6,421 nucleotides of DNA from Acidobacteriota bacterium (GTDB lineage: Bacteria > Acidobacteriota > UBA890). The DNA is taken from the NCBI GenBank assembly GCA_002722645.1, contig PBML01000018.1, positions 38,259-44,679 of the forward strand. The letters are read 5' to 3'. The position numbers were made by a program, and so were the translations under genes. This document shows, in pieces, positions 1 through 6,229 of this stretch. The first letter of the stretch is position 1; each line of letters opens with the position of its first letter. Under the pieces are notes generated by a model. The model ran no database searches. It was given only the letters and a program-made list of their open reading frames with translations, and was not told where the DNA came from.

Positions 1-407
1 ATTCGAAAATCGTTGGTGTCGGAATGCAAGGCTGTCAGTATTTGCCGCCCGCTTGTTGATGCATGGTCCATTCGCTGTGCCTGTGGATTGTCCTGAAGCA
101 CAAGAGGCACTCAGGGCTCAAGGCCGGTTACATACCCTGACATGCAAAGTTTACTCGGAGGGTGGATGGTTGACGAATGTGAAGTGCGTTCGCGTGGAGA
201 AGACCGCCAAGTTATCAGCCCTCCGAGCGTCATGGATGTATATTGTCCGCCGCACTGTTGGAATACTGAACCCTCAATTTAGGAGCGAAGGGAGCTTGCA
301 TTGCTGTGGCCATCCCCCCATTAAACGCCAAGCGAACCGACCTCTTGTTTGAGCTGAAAGTCGTTTTTAACGCTACGCTGTGATTCTGGTAGTAATGGTG
401 ATCGAGA
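1..407. other. Left-edge region with no assignable gene
   Basis: I find no gene I can support here. One + strand frame stays open from the window edge to 352, but its translation is rich in Cys, Arg and Trp, lacks recognisable domain motifs and does not look like a protein family I know. A second + frame contains SICRPLV near 37-57, faintly like the ICRPLI motif of old-yellow-enzyme NADH:flavin oxidoreductases, and then stops at 91-93; this may be a decayed gene tail or chance. No tRNA, riboswitch or convincing sigma70 promoter was seen. The region presumably holds the promoter of the receptor gene starting at 408. Its last bases, GGTGATC at 397-403, complement the 3' tail of 16S rRNA and serve as that gene's ribosome binding site. 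Confidence 0.5.
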
Positions 408-2342
408 ATGGGAAATTTGACCAACTCCTTGCTTTTACACGCGTTTTGTTTCCTGTTCGTTTGTAACGACGTGCTCGCGCAGCCCGCGCTGCGTGACGGG
501 CAATCTCCCCCCTCCGGGCAAGATGCTCAAGTAAAGGAACGTGTCGTCGTACGGGCCCGGCCGTTGGATTCGGTGGCTGCGTCAGTGAGCGTCATCGATG
601 AAGAAACTATAGAAGACGCCAACGTACGGACCGTGGCCGAGTTGCTTGAGTATGTTGTTGGTGCGCGGGTCCTATCTTCTGGATCGAGAGGTGGCCCGGC
701 GACGATACAGTTGCGGGGCGGTGACCCGAACTTTGTCCTCGTGCTTCTTGACGGTGTACCCCTCAACGATCCTACGGGCGTCGAAGGCGGTGCAGTCAAC
801 CTGTCGAGTATCCCGACTTCTAGCGTGAAGCAGATTGAGGTGGTACGCGGCCCGTTATCGTATTTTTATGGATCTACTGCGCTGTCCGGAATTGTCAACA
901 TCACTACGCGCCGTGGCACGACTAAAAAACCCCAGGTACGGGCAAGCGTTGAGGGTGGCGGCAACGCACTGGTTCGGGGCGACGCCTCGGTGGCGGGTAT
1001 GGCCGGTGGTGGTGACTACTACCTGGGCTTCGATTGGGAACAACAGGCTGGCCATGTCGGTGACGATGAGTTTCAGCAGGCAAACCTTCAAGGGAGTTTT
1101 GCAGTGCCGATGGGTGAAGGGGCGACGCTGCGGCTCAGCACACGCGCGGCTTTGTGGGAAGCCGACGATTATCCAGAATCATCCGGTGGCCCAATGTTTG
1201 GTTCCGGCGATCTGCGCCATGCTCAGGTCTCGGAGCTCGACGTCGGTGCCGACCTGCATTGGTCGAACGCCGACGTTTGGCACAATCGCTTTATCACCAC
1301 CTTTTATCGTCGTGGTATGGACCGCGAAAGTCCAGGCGTGTCGTATTTCGTTCCACCGTCGGTCGAAGCCACTTCATACTGGCACCTTCGTAGCGGTTGG
1401 TTGACCACCTACGATCTTTCAACAGTGGCGCGTATAAGCGCAGGCCTCGACATTGATCACGAGAACGGCAAAAACGTCAGCATGTTGTTTTTGCCACCGT
1501 TCTTCGGGGGTGACGTCAGTGGTGACTATGTTCTATCGCGTACCACTCCAGGAACGTTTGTTGAAGCAACCGCAAGTGTCGGAGATCTAAGTGTCGAAGC
1601 TGGTTTGCGGGCTGACTTTCCTGGGGACCGAGATACTGAGTGGAGTCCAAGAGTCGGTGCTCGTTACCCAGTAGGCCAGAGCGGCACGGAAATACGCGGC
1701 ACGGCAAGTCGATCTTTCAAGTTGCCAAGCTTTTTTGCCCTATCCAGCCCGCTGCAGCTTGGCGGAAACCCCGAACTGCGACCCGAGATTAGCGTTGGGG
1801 TTGATGTTGGCATTGATCACCGCGTTGCCGATTGGGACCTAACGGCCTCATTTACGGTCTTCTGGATTCGTTACCAGGACCTGGTCGACTTCGATTTCGA
1901 TTTGTTTCAGAACATCAACAGAGACGAAGTGAGCGCAAAGGGTGTCGAGTTGTCGTTGCGGTGGGACCCTGACCCCAGGGTAAAGGTGTTTTCTGACCTG
2001 ACGTATCAGAACGCTGAAAGTCCTGTATCTGCGGAGCCACTGCGTAACTTACCCGAATGGATGGGCAGCGTCAGAGTTGGATTTCAACCGATTGAGCCGC
2101 TGAAGGTTCGCGTAGAATTAAGCTTTGCGTCGGAAAGCTTTGACGTGCAGATTGCTGTTCCAGATATGACGTTGGTTGATGGATACGGGCTCCTTGATCT
2201 TGCTGCGAGCTGGGATCTGAACACTACCTGGAAAATTCTGGCCCGTGTCGACAACTTAACAGACACTGACTACGAGCACTTCATAGGGTTCCCGCAGCCC
2301 GGGCTTACTGGGAAGATTGGTTTCAGCTACACACTTCGTTGA
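408..2342 (+). CDS. TonB-dependent outer-membrane receptor (BtuB/siderophore-receptor type)
   Basis: Outer-membrane beta-barrel that takes up a scarce or bulky ligand using energy passed on by TonB-ExbB-ExbD. The 644-residue product begins with a hydrophobic signal segment, probably cut after VLA at residues 22-24. A TonB-box-like ERVVVRA follows at 44-50. The plug domain covers about 52-170 and shows ASVSVIDEETIED, LRGGDPNFVLVLLDGVPLND, IEVVRGPLSYFYGSTALSG and IVNITTRRG. The rest, with alternating beta strands and motifs such as GTASRSFKLPSFFAL and DNLTDTDYEHFIG, is the barrel. Length and plug resemble the shorter BtuB-like receptors rather than the SusC type. An in-frame TGA at 399-401 excludes a start further upstream, and GGTGATC at 397-403 gives a ribosome binding site. 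Two oddities: the signal peptide n-region has no Lys or Arg, and the protein ends SYTLR rather than in an aromatic residue. The ligand is unknown; the neighbours suggest a nutrient of the downstream pathway, but that is only inference. Confidence 0.93.
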   Translation: MGNLTNSLLLHAFCFLFVCNDVLAQPALRDGQSPPSGQDAQVKERVVVRARPLDSVAASVSVIDEETIEDANVRTVAELLEYVVGARVLSSGSRGGPATIQLRGGDPNFVLVLLDGVPLNDPTGVEGGAVNLSSIPTSSVKQIEVVRGPLSYFYGSTALSGIVNITTRRGTTKKPQVRASVEGGGNALVRGDASVAGMAGGGDYYLGFDWEQQAGHVGDDEFQQANLQGSFAVPMGEGATLRLSTRAALWEADDYPESSGGPMFGSGDLRHAQVSELDVGADLHWSNADVWHNRFITTFYRRGMDRESPGVSYFVPPSVEATSYWHLRSGWLTTYDLSTVARISAGLDIDHENGKNVSMLFLPPFFGGDVSGDYVLSRTTPGTFVEATASVGDLSVEAGLRADFPGDRDTEWSPRVGARYPVGQSGTEIRGTASRSFKLPSFFALSSPLQLGGNPELRPEISVGVDVGIDHRVADWDLTASFTVFWIRYQDLVDFDFDLFQNINRDEVSAKGVELSLRWDPDPRVKVFSDLTYQNAESPVSAEPLRNLPEWMGSVRVGFQPIEPLKVRVELSFASESFDVQIAVPDMTLVDGYGLLDLAASWDLNTTWKILARVDNLTDTDYEHFIGFPQPGLTGKIGFSYTLR

Positions 2343-2366
2343 AGGAGAAATAAAGACTCCAGTCAC

Positions 2367-2385
2367 AGCGAACCAATTCGCTTTT
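2367..2385 (+). terminator. Candidate weak intrinsic terminator after the receptor gene
   Basis: A perfect 6-bp stem AGCGAA/TTCGCT with a CCAA loop starts 24 bp after the receptor stop codon and is followed directly by a run of T (2382-2385). The stem is short and only half GC, and the T tract is short, so termination may be partial. Position and architecture fit the end of the receptor transcript. No other hairpin with a T tract was seen in this gap. Confidence 0.35.
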
Positions 2386-2477
2386 CCCAGAACCAATCGA
2401 TAGCACCAGTGAGTTTGTAAGGCGATTATTGACAGGCGCCAGTCGGATGAATTTCCGCATGGTCTGCAAACGGTACG

Positions 2478-2505
2478 TGGTTACCTGCCACTTAGTTTGT
2501 ACAAT
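2478..2505 (+). promoter_or_regulatory. Possible promoter with an overlapping TTGTACAA palindrome
   Basis: TACAAT at 2500-2505 matches five of six bases of a sigma70 -10 element. The best-spaced -35 candidate, TGGTTA at 2478-2483 with a 16-bp spacer, is poor, so a bound activator might be needed. The -10 overlaps an 8-bp perfect palindrome, TTGTACAA (2497-2504), which has the half-site form TnGT/ACnA seen in operators of FCD-type GntR regulators. The start codon at 2624 would leave a leader of about 110 bases. A single 8-bp palindrome can arise by chance, so this is tentative. Confidence 0.22.
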
Positions 2506-2611
2506 TGAACGGCGTTGAGCGTGACCGTCGCCGCTGCTGTATTCAGCTAGAGTAAGGGTGGGGCCCCTTCTCATCCGGAGGCTCTTCTCGAGAAACATCA
2601 CTGTGATTTCC

Positions 2612-2618
2612 AAAGAGG
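2612..2618 (+). promoter_or_regulatory. Ribosome binding site that decides the GTG start at 2624
   Basis: AAAGAGG lies 5 bases before an in-frame GTG at 2624. The more upstream in-frame GTG at 2558 has only AGTAAGG directly against it, and using it would add 22 residues (starting MGPLLIRRLFSRN) that lie ahead of the usual ALDH N-terminus. The site at 2612-2618 therefore argues for the shorter protein, whose first residues, MPDNERVLIGGEW, sit where this family normally begins. Confidence 0.6.
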
Positions 2619-2623
2619 TCAAC

Positions 2624-4225
2624 GTGCCAGACAATGAACGAGTTTTGATAGGGGGAGAGTGGCGCGGTGCTGACGCCACAGAGGCATTTCGATCAATCAA
2701 TCCAGGGACCGGCGAAACTCTCGAGTGGTCCTACCCGGTCAGTAGAAGGGCTGACATTGATGTGGCGCTCGAAGCGGGAAGCGTCGCTGCCAGCGAACTG
2801 CTGCACACCCCGGTCGATAAAATCGCTGACTTTCTGGAGCACTATGCCTGCCTCATCGGAGAGAATTCGTCAGAGCTCTCTCAGGTGGCGAACCTCGAGA
2901 CAGCGTTGCCGGTGTCTCCGCGCTTTGTTGAGATTGAGCTGCCGCGCACCATCGACCAGCTTCGCCAGGCGGCAACGGCGGTCCGCGATCGCGGCTGGAC
3001 AATGCCCACTATCGACACAGCCACCAATATTCGCTCGATGCACGGACCGCTCGGTGCCCCGGTGGCTGTCTTCGGTCCAAACAATTTCCCCTTTGCCTAC
3101 AACGCCCTCGCCGGCGGTGACTTCGCTGCCGCGATTGCGGTGCGAAGCCCGGTCATTGCCAAGGCGCACCCAAGCCATCCGAGGACTTCACAACTCCTTG
3201 CTGAGGTTGCCTTTCAGGCGATTCAGGACACTGGCCTCCCTCCCGCCACGCTGCAGATGGTCTACCACATGGCGCCTGAGGACGGGTTTTACCTGGTATC
3301 ACACTCGCTCATCGGAGCGACTGGTTACACCGGTTCACGCCGCGCGGGCTTGGCTCTTAAGGCAGCCGCGGATGCCGCGGGCAAGCCGATTTACCTGGAG
3401 ATGAGCAGTGTCAATCCGGTGTTCATTCTTCCGGGGGCGCTACGCGAACGGGGGGAGGAGATCGTTGGCGAGCTGCATGCCTCCGCCATGGTAGCTACAG
3501 GTCAGTTTTGCACCAACCCGGGCGTCGTTGTGCTGCAGGCCGGTGACGCTACAGAACAGTTCATCGCCGCCATGCGTCGTCGCTTCGAAGCTGCGGATGC
3601 TGGCGTCTTGCTCGGGCCTGGCGGTGTGCGGGTGGTGGGAGACGCGGTTCGGTCGATGCAGAGCTCGGGCGCCGAGATCGTGACCGGTGGTGCCCCGATT
3701 AAAGGTGGTGCGTGTCGTTTCCAAAATACATTGTTGCAAGCTTCTGGCGAAGACTTCCTGGCGGATCCTGAGGGGCTTCAGGAGGAGGCCTTTGGCAACG
3801 CTAACCTCTTCGTCGTTGCCACCGACGACGATGAACTCGAGCAGATTGCCGGTCGCTTCGCGGGCAATCTGACTGGTTGTTTGTACACGCATTCTGACGG
3901 CGATGACGATTTGCTCTACGATCGAATCGCGCCTCATCTTCGTCGTCGGGTGGGACGCTTATTGAACGACAAGATGCCGACGGGCGTTTTGGTGGTTCCC
4001 TCGATGAACCACGGTGGACCCTACCCGGCCACTGGGCACCCTGGCTTCACCGCGGTGGGTATTCCAGCATCTCTCCTTCGTTTTTCGATGCTGCAATGCT
4101 ATGACGGGGTCAGGGAGCACAGGCTGCCGATCGAACTGCGTGACGAGAACCCGACGGGAAATCTCTGGCGCAGGATCGATGGGGCCTGGACGCAGACTGA
4201 TGTTATGGCGCCGGGTGCCAGCTAA
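2624..4225 (+). CDS. Alpha-ketoglutaric semialdehyde (2,5-dioxopentanoate) dehydrogenase, NAD(P)-dependent
   Basis: Cytoplasmic aldehyde dehydrogenase predicted to oxidise alpha-ketoglutaric semialdehyde to alpha-ketoglutarate, feeding the TCA cycle. From the GTG at 2624 the protein has 533 residues, close to the family's usual length. The ALDH landmarks are all present: FGPNNFPFA with the oxyanion Asn at 154, cofactor-binding Lys180 in AKAHPSHP, the GS of GYTGSRRAG at 237-238, the general base Glu259 in YLEMSSVNPVF, and nucleophile Cys296 in TGQFCTNPG. GQFCTNPG and the C-terminal NHGGPYPATGHPGFTAVG are typical of the KGSADH types II/III and the related Vibrio harveyi-type ALDHs, not of betaine or succinate-semialdehyde dehydrogenases. 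The tail CYDGVREHRLPIELRDENP resembles members linked to hydroxyproline catabolism, as I remember them. It probably forms an operon with the OCD-family gene 41 bp downstream. Which semialdehyde-producing route feeds it (hydroxyproline, pentose or glucarate) cannot be decided from this protein alone. Confidence 0.88.
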   Translation: MPDNERVLIGGEWRGADATEAFRSINPGTGETLEWSYPVSRRADIDVALEAGSVAASELLHTPVDKIADFLEHYACLIGENSSELSQVANLETALPVSPRFVEIELPRTIDQLRQAATAVRDRGWTMPTIDTATNIRSMHGPLGAPVAVFGPNNFPFAYNALAGGDFAAAIAVRSPVIAKAHPSHPRTSQLLAEVAFQAIQDTGLPPATLQMVYHMAPEDGFYLVSHSLIGATGYTGSRRAGLALKAAADAAGKPIYLEMSSVNPVFILPGALRERGEEIVGELHASAMVATGQFCTNPGVVVLQAGDATEQFIAAMRRRFEAADAGVLLGPGGVRVVGDAVRSMQSSGAEIVTGGAPIKGGACRFQNTLLQASGEDFLADPEGLQEEAFGNANLFVVATDDDELEQIAGRFAGNLTGCLYTHSDGDDDLLYDRIAPHLRRRVGRLLNDKMPTGVLVVPSMNHGGPYPATGHPGFTAVGIPASLLRFSMLQCYDGVREHRLPIELRDENPTGNLWRRIDGAWTQTDVMAPGAS

Positions 4226-4266
4226 AGAGAACTCATTAAAAACAACTTTGAAGAGAGGTTTGAATT

Positions 4267-5217
4267 ATGAAAATTATTAGCGCAGACGAAGTACACGCTG
4301 CTCTTAGCTATCCCGGTTTAGTGGATGCTCTGCAAGAGACGTTTGCCAAGAATTTCAATCAGCCACCGCGACAGGTGTTCTTGCTAGATGATGCCGACAA
4401 CAACGATGCATTTGCATTGTTGCCCGCCTGGAACGACAAGATTATTGCCGTAAAAGCATTCACCTATTTCGAGGGCAACCCAGCACCGTACGAACGTCTC
4501 TACTCCAAGATCATGATATTCGACCGTTCCTACGGGGAGCCTTTGGCTTTAGTAGATGGCACTACCTGCACATTTTGGCGCACGGGTGGTGTCTCGGGTT
4601 TAGCCACGCGTTTGCTTAGCAGGGAGGATTCTTCGACCATGTTGCTGTTGGGTACGGGCAACCTGTCTACCTACATGGTCCGTGCCAATGCCTCTGTTCG
4701 ACCTCTAGAAAAGATAATGATCTGGGGAAACCCCGATGGCCTTCCACCAATGGCGGAAGCTCAAGCTGTGATCGACGAAGTGTCAGCGGAATTGCCGGAG
4801 ATCGAATTTTCTGTGGTTACCGATCTGGAAAATGCCTGTGGCGAAGCAGACATTATCGTGTGCGCGACTGCCTCCGCTGACATATTGGTCAAGGGTGCTT
4901 GGATTAAGGAAGGTACCCACCTCGACTTCATCGGCAACCACCATGCCGACAAGAGGGAATGTGACACCGAGGTGATCACGAACGGAAAGGTCTACGCAGA
5001 CAGCTACGTTAACGCCTTCAAGGAAGCCGGGGAAATTCTAGTGCCCATTAACGAAGGCGTCTTTAGCAAGGAAGACGTTGTTGCTGAGTTGGCCGAGATG
5101 TGCTCAGGCAAAGCTACACTCCGAATCAACGACAAAGAAATCACCGTGTTCAAGGCGATTGGCCAAGCGGTAACCGACTTGGTGGCTGCAAGTATGGCTT
5201 ATTCAGCGTCGGAATAG
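4267..5217 (+). CDS. Ornithine cyclodeaminase / mu-crystallin family protein, possible delta1-pyrroline-2-carboxylate reductase
   Basis: NAD(P)-dependent enzyme of the OCD/mu-crystallin family, which includes ornithine and other cyclodeaminases, alanine dehydrogenase and ketimine reductases. The 316 residues match the family's usual length. Visible landmarks are Lys63 in AVKAFTYF and Arg105 in FWRTGGVSGLATRLL (the substrate-carboxylate region), the nucleotide-binding GTGNLS at 129-134, IMIWGNPDG after the second Rossmann strand, DIIVCATAS at 195-203, Asp220 in HLDFIGNH where the family's catalytic Asp lies, and the closing VFKAIGQAVTDL at 294-305. GAGG at 4255-4258, 8 bases before the ATG, supports the start. 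It follows the KGSADH gene by 41 bp and is probably co-transcribed. Beside a hydroxyproline-type set, the likeliest role is reduction of delta1-pyrroline-2-carboxylate to proline in trans-3-hydroxyproline breakdown. Cyclodeaminase or another imine reductase remains possible. The family call is firm; the substrate is inference. Confidence 0.88.
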   Translation: MKIISADEVHAALSYPGLVDALQETFAKNFNQPPRQVFLLDDADNNDAFALLPAWNDKIIAVKAFTYFEGNPAPYERLYSKIMIFDRSYGEPLALVDGTTCTFWRTGGVSGLATRLLSREDSSTMLLLGTGNLSTYMVRANASVRPLEKIMIWGNPDGLPPMAEAQAVIDEVSAELPEIEFSVVTDLENACGEADIIVCATASADILVKGAWIKEGTHLDFIGNHHADKRECDTEVITNGKVYADSYVNAFKEAGEILVPINEGVFSKEDVVAELAEMCSGKATLRINDKEITVFKAIGQAVTDLVAASMAYSASE

Positions 5218-5222
5218 TCTGC

Positions 5223-6143
5223 TCAGGTGTGCGCTGAGGCTACTTCTTGCGGTCGGGTAGCGATGCAGTTGCGGACGATTCCAAGCACATGTTCACGTTC
5301 TTCACCCACCAATGGTAGGCGCGGCGGACGCGTTCGCTCGTGGCCGTAGCCCAGCTCCTGGCAGGTGAGTTTGATGTATTGCACGAGCTTGGGATGCGAG
5401 TCGAAGCGCAGCATGGGCATGTACCAGCGGTAGATCTCCAGAGCCCGCTCGTAATCTCCTGACATGGCAGCATCCCAAAGCGCCCGATTCTCCCGCGGGA
5501 AGGCGTCCACGAGGCCGGAGATCCAGCCGGTACAGCCGAGCATGAAGCTTTCCAAGGCCACATCGTCAAGTCCGGCAAAGATCAAGAAGCGGTCGTTGAG
5601 CGCGTTGAAAAGCTCTGTGATCCTGCGGACGTCGCCCGATGCTTCCTTGATGACGACAATGTTTTCGACGTCGATCAGCTCCTTGAACATTTCGGGCGTG
5701 ATGTCGACGCGATACACGGGCGGGTTGTTGTAACACATGATGGGGAGGTGCGTGGAGTTGGCTACCGTCCGGAAGTGGGCAATCGTTTCCCGAGCATCGG
5801 ATTTGTAGACCATCGCCGGCAAGAGCATGATTCCATCGACGCCAGCTTCGCCTGCAGCCTTTACCGTGTCACAGGCGCCCTGAGTGGTGAATTCGGCGAT
5901 GCCGCTGAGAACGGGGACCTTGCCACCGGCAACCTCTACGGTGGCACGCAGCACTTCCACCTTTTCGGACAACGTGAGAGAAGTGCCTTCCCCGATTGTG
6001 CCCAGCATCACGATTCCGTGAATGCCATTGTTCACGAGCGCTTCGGTGTGCTTCTGGGTGGCCTCGATGTCAATGGACAGATCTTCTTTGAACTGTGTCG
6101 GTATCGCAGGGAAAACGCCCTCCCAATTGACCTTTAACGGCAT
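5223..6143 (-). CDS. Dihydrodipicolinate-synthase superfamily enzyme, probable deaminase/dehydratase yielding alpha-ketoglutaric semialdehyde
   Basis: Class I (Schiff-base) aldolase of the DHDPS/NAL superfamily, 306 residues, cytoplasmic. It shows the GTIGEG loop at 48-53 (GTTGE in DHDPS), YNNPP with the catalytic Tyr at 138, the Schiff-base Lys166 in VVIKEASGD, and GCTGWISG at 203-210. The arginine that holds aspartate semialdehyde in true DHDPS (YNVPSRTG in E. coli) is replaced here (YNNPPVYRVD), and the usual YYN motif is MVYKSD at 111-116. It is therefore unlikely to make lysine precursor. With a KGSADH nearby, a delta1-pyrroline-4-hydroxy-2-carboxylate deaminase (hydroxyproline) or a 2-keto-3-deoxy sugar-acid dehydratase (pentose or glucarate) fits best. 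AGAGG lies 5 bases before the ATG. The gene faces the OCD-family gene tail to tail with 5 bp between stops. It is preceded, 9 bp upstream on its own strand, by the end of a truncated reading frame. Confidence 0.87.
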   Translation of the reverse strand: MPLKVNWEGVFPAIPTQFKEDLSIDIEATQKHTEALVNNGIHGIVMLGTIGEGTSLTLSEKVEVLRATVEVAGGKVPVLSGIAEFTTQGACDTVKAAGEAGVDGIMLLPAMVYKSDARETIAHFRTVANSTHLPIMCYNNPPVYRVDITPEMFKELIDVENIVVIKEASGDVRRITELFNALNDRFLIFAGLDDVALESFMLGCTGWISGLVDAFPRENRALWDAAMSGDYERALEIYRWYMPMLRFDSHPKLVQYIKLTCQELGYGHERTRPPRLPLVGEEREHVLGIVRNCIATRPQEVASAHT

Positions 6144-6162
6144 GTCATCCTCTTATTTGGGG

Positions 6163-6202
6163 GTCTTGTGAACTCTGGCAATGTCTGGTGAACTCTGAGC
6201 CT
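6163..6202. repeat. Two-copy tandem direct repeat with a 20-bp period
   Basis: The 15-mers GTCTTGTGAACTCTG (6163-6177) and GTCTGGTGAACTCTG (6183-6197) differ at one base and start exactly 20 bp apart, about two turns of the DNA helix. On the minus strand the shared core is CAGAGTTCAC, placed roughly 25-55 bp before the ATG of the aldolase gene. That position and the helical phasing would suit tandem binding sites for a regulator. The copies fall in different codon phases of the truncated reading frame they overlap, so protein-level repetition does not explain them. A local duplication with no function is equally possible. Confidence 0.5.
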
Positions 6203-6229
6203 TGACGGTATCCGGTTTTGGGTAATCAT
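6202..6229 (+). promoter_or_regulatory. Weak candidate sigma70 promoter for the right-edge oxidoreductase
   Basis: TTGACG (6202-6207) matches five of six bases of a -35 element, and AATCAT (6224-6229) four of six of a -10 element, with a 16-bp spacer. It points toward the gene starting at 6350 and would give a leader of about 115 bases. It overlaps the truncated minus-strand reading frame and abuts the tandem repeat, so a regulator bound there could affect both directions. The match is modest and may be coincidental. Confidence 0.2.

Noticed and set aside
37..93. SICRPLV motif suggesting the tail of an old-yellow-enzyme oxidoreductase
   Set aside because: Only about seven residues match, the flanking residues do not continue the family pattern, and the frame stops shortly afterwards. 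Too short to call.
53..352. 99-codon open frame on the + strand near the left edge
   Set aside because: It is open right from the window edge, but the translation is Cys/Arg/Trp-rich without domain motifs, no ribosome binding site precedes its ATG, and the opposite strand is also partly open. It looks like non-coding sequence.
835..1404. 189-codon + strand frame inside the receptor gene
   Set aside because: An alternative frame of a confidently coding region, with an Arg/Trp/Cys-rich translation and no domains.
2429..2457. Perfect -35 hexamer TTGACA at 2429-2434
   Set aside because: No acceptable -10 hexamer lies 15-19 bp downstream; the sequence there is ATTTCCGC. Not called as a promoter.
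2558..2623. Upstream GTG start adding 22 residues to the KGSADH
   Set aside because: The ribosome binding site at this GTG is poorly spaced, the added residues lie before the normal ALDH N-terminus, and the GTG at 2624 has a well-placed AAAGAGG.
2323..2700. 125-codon minus-strand frame across the receptor-KGSADH gap
   Set aside because: It overlaps both the receptor end and the KGSADH start, its composition is Ser/Arg/Thr-rich, and it has no family features. A shadow frame.
3440..3937. 165-codon minus-strand frame inside the KGSADH gene
   Set aside because: It lies antisense to conserved ALDH sequence including the catalytic Cys region. A shadow produced by GC-rich codon use.
5748..6137. 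129-codon + strand frame antisense to the aldolase gene
   Set aside because: It mirrors the conserved DHDPS-fold coding strand and shows no independent protein features.
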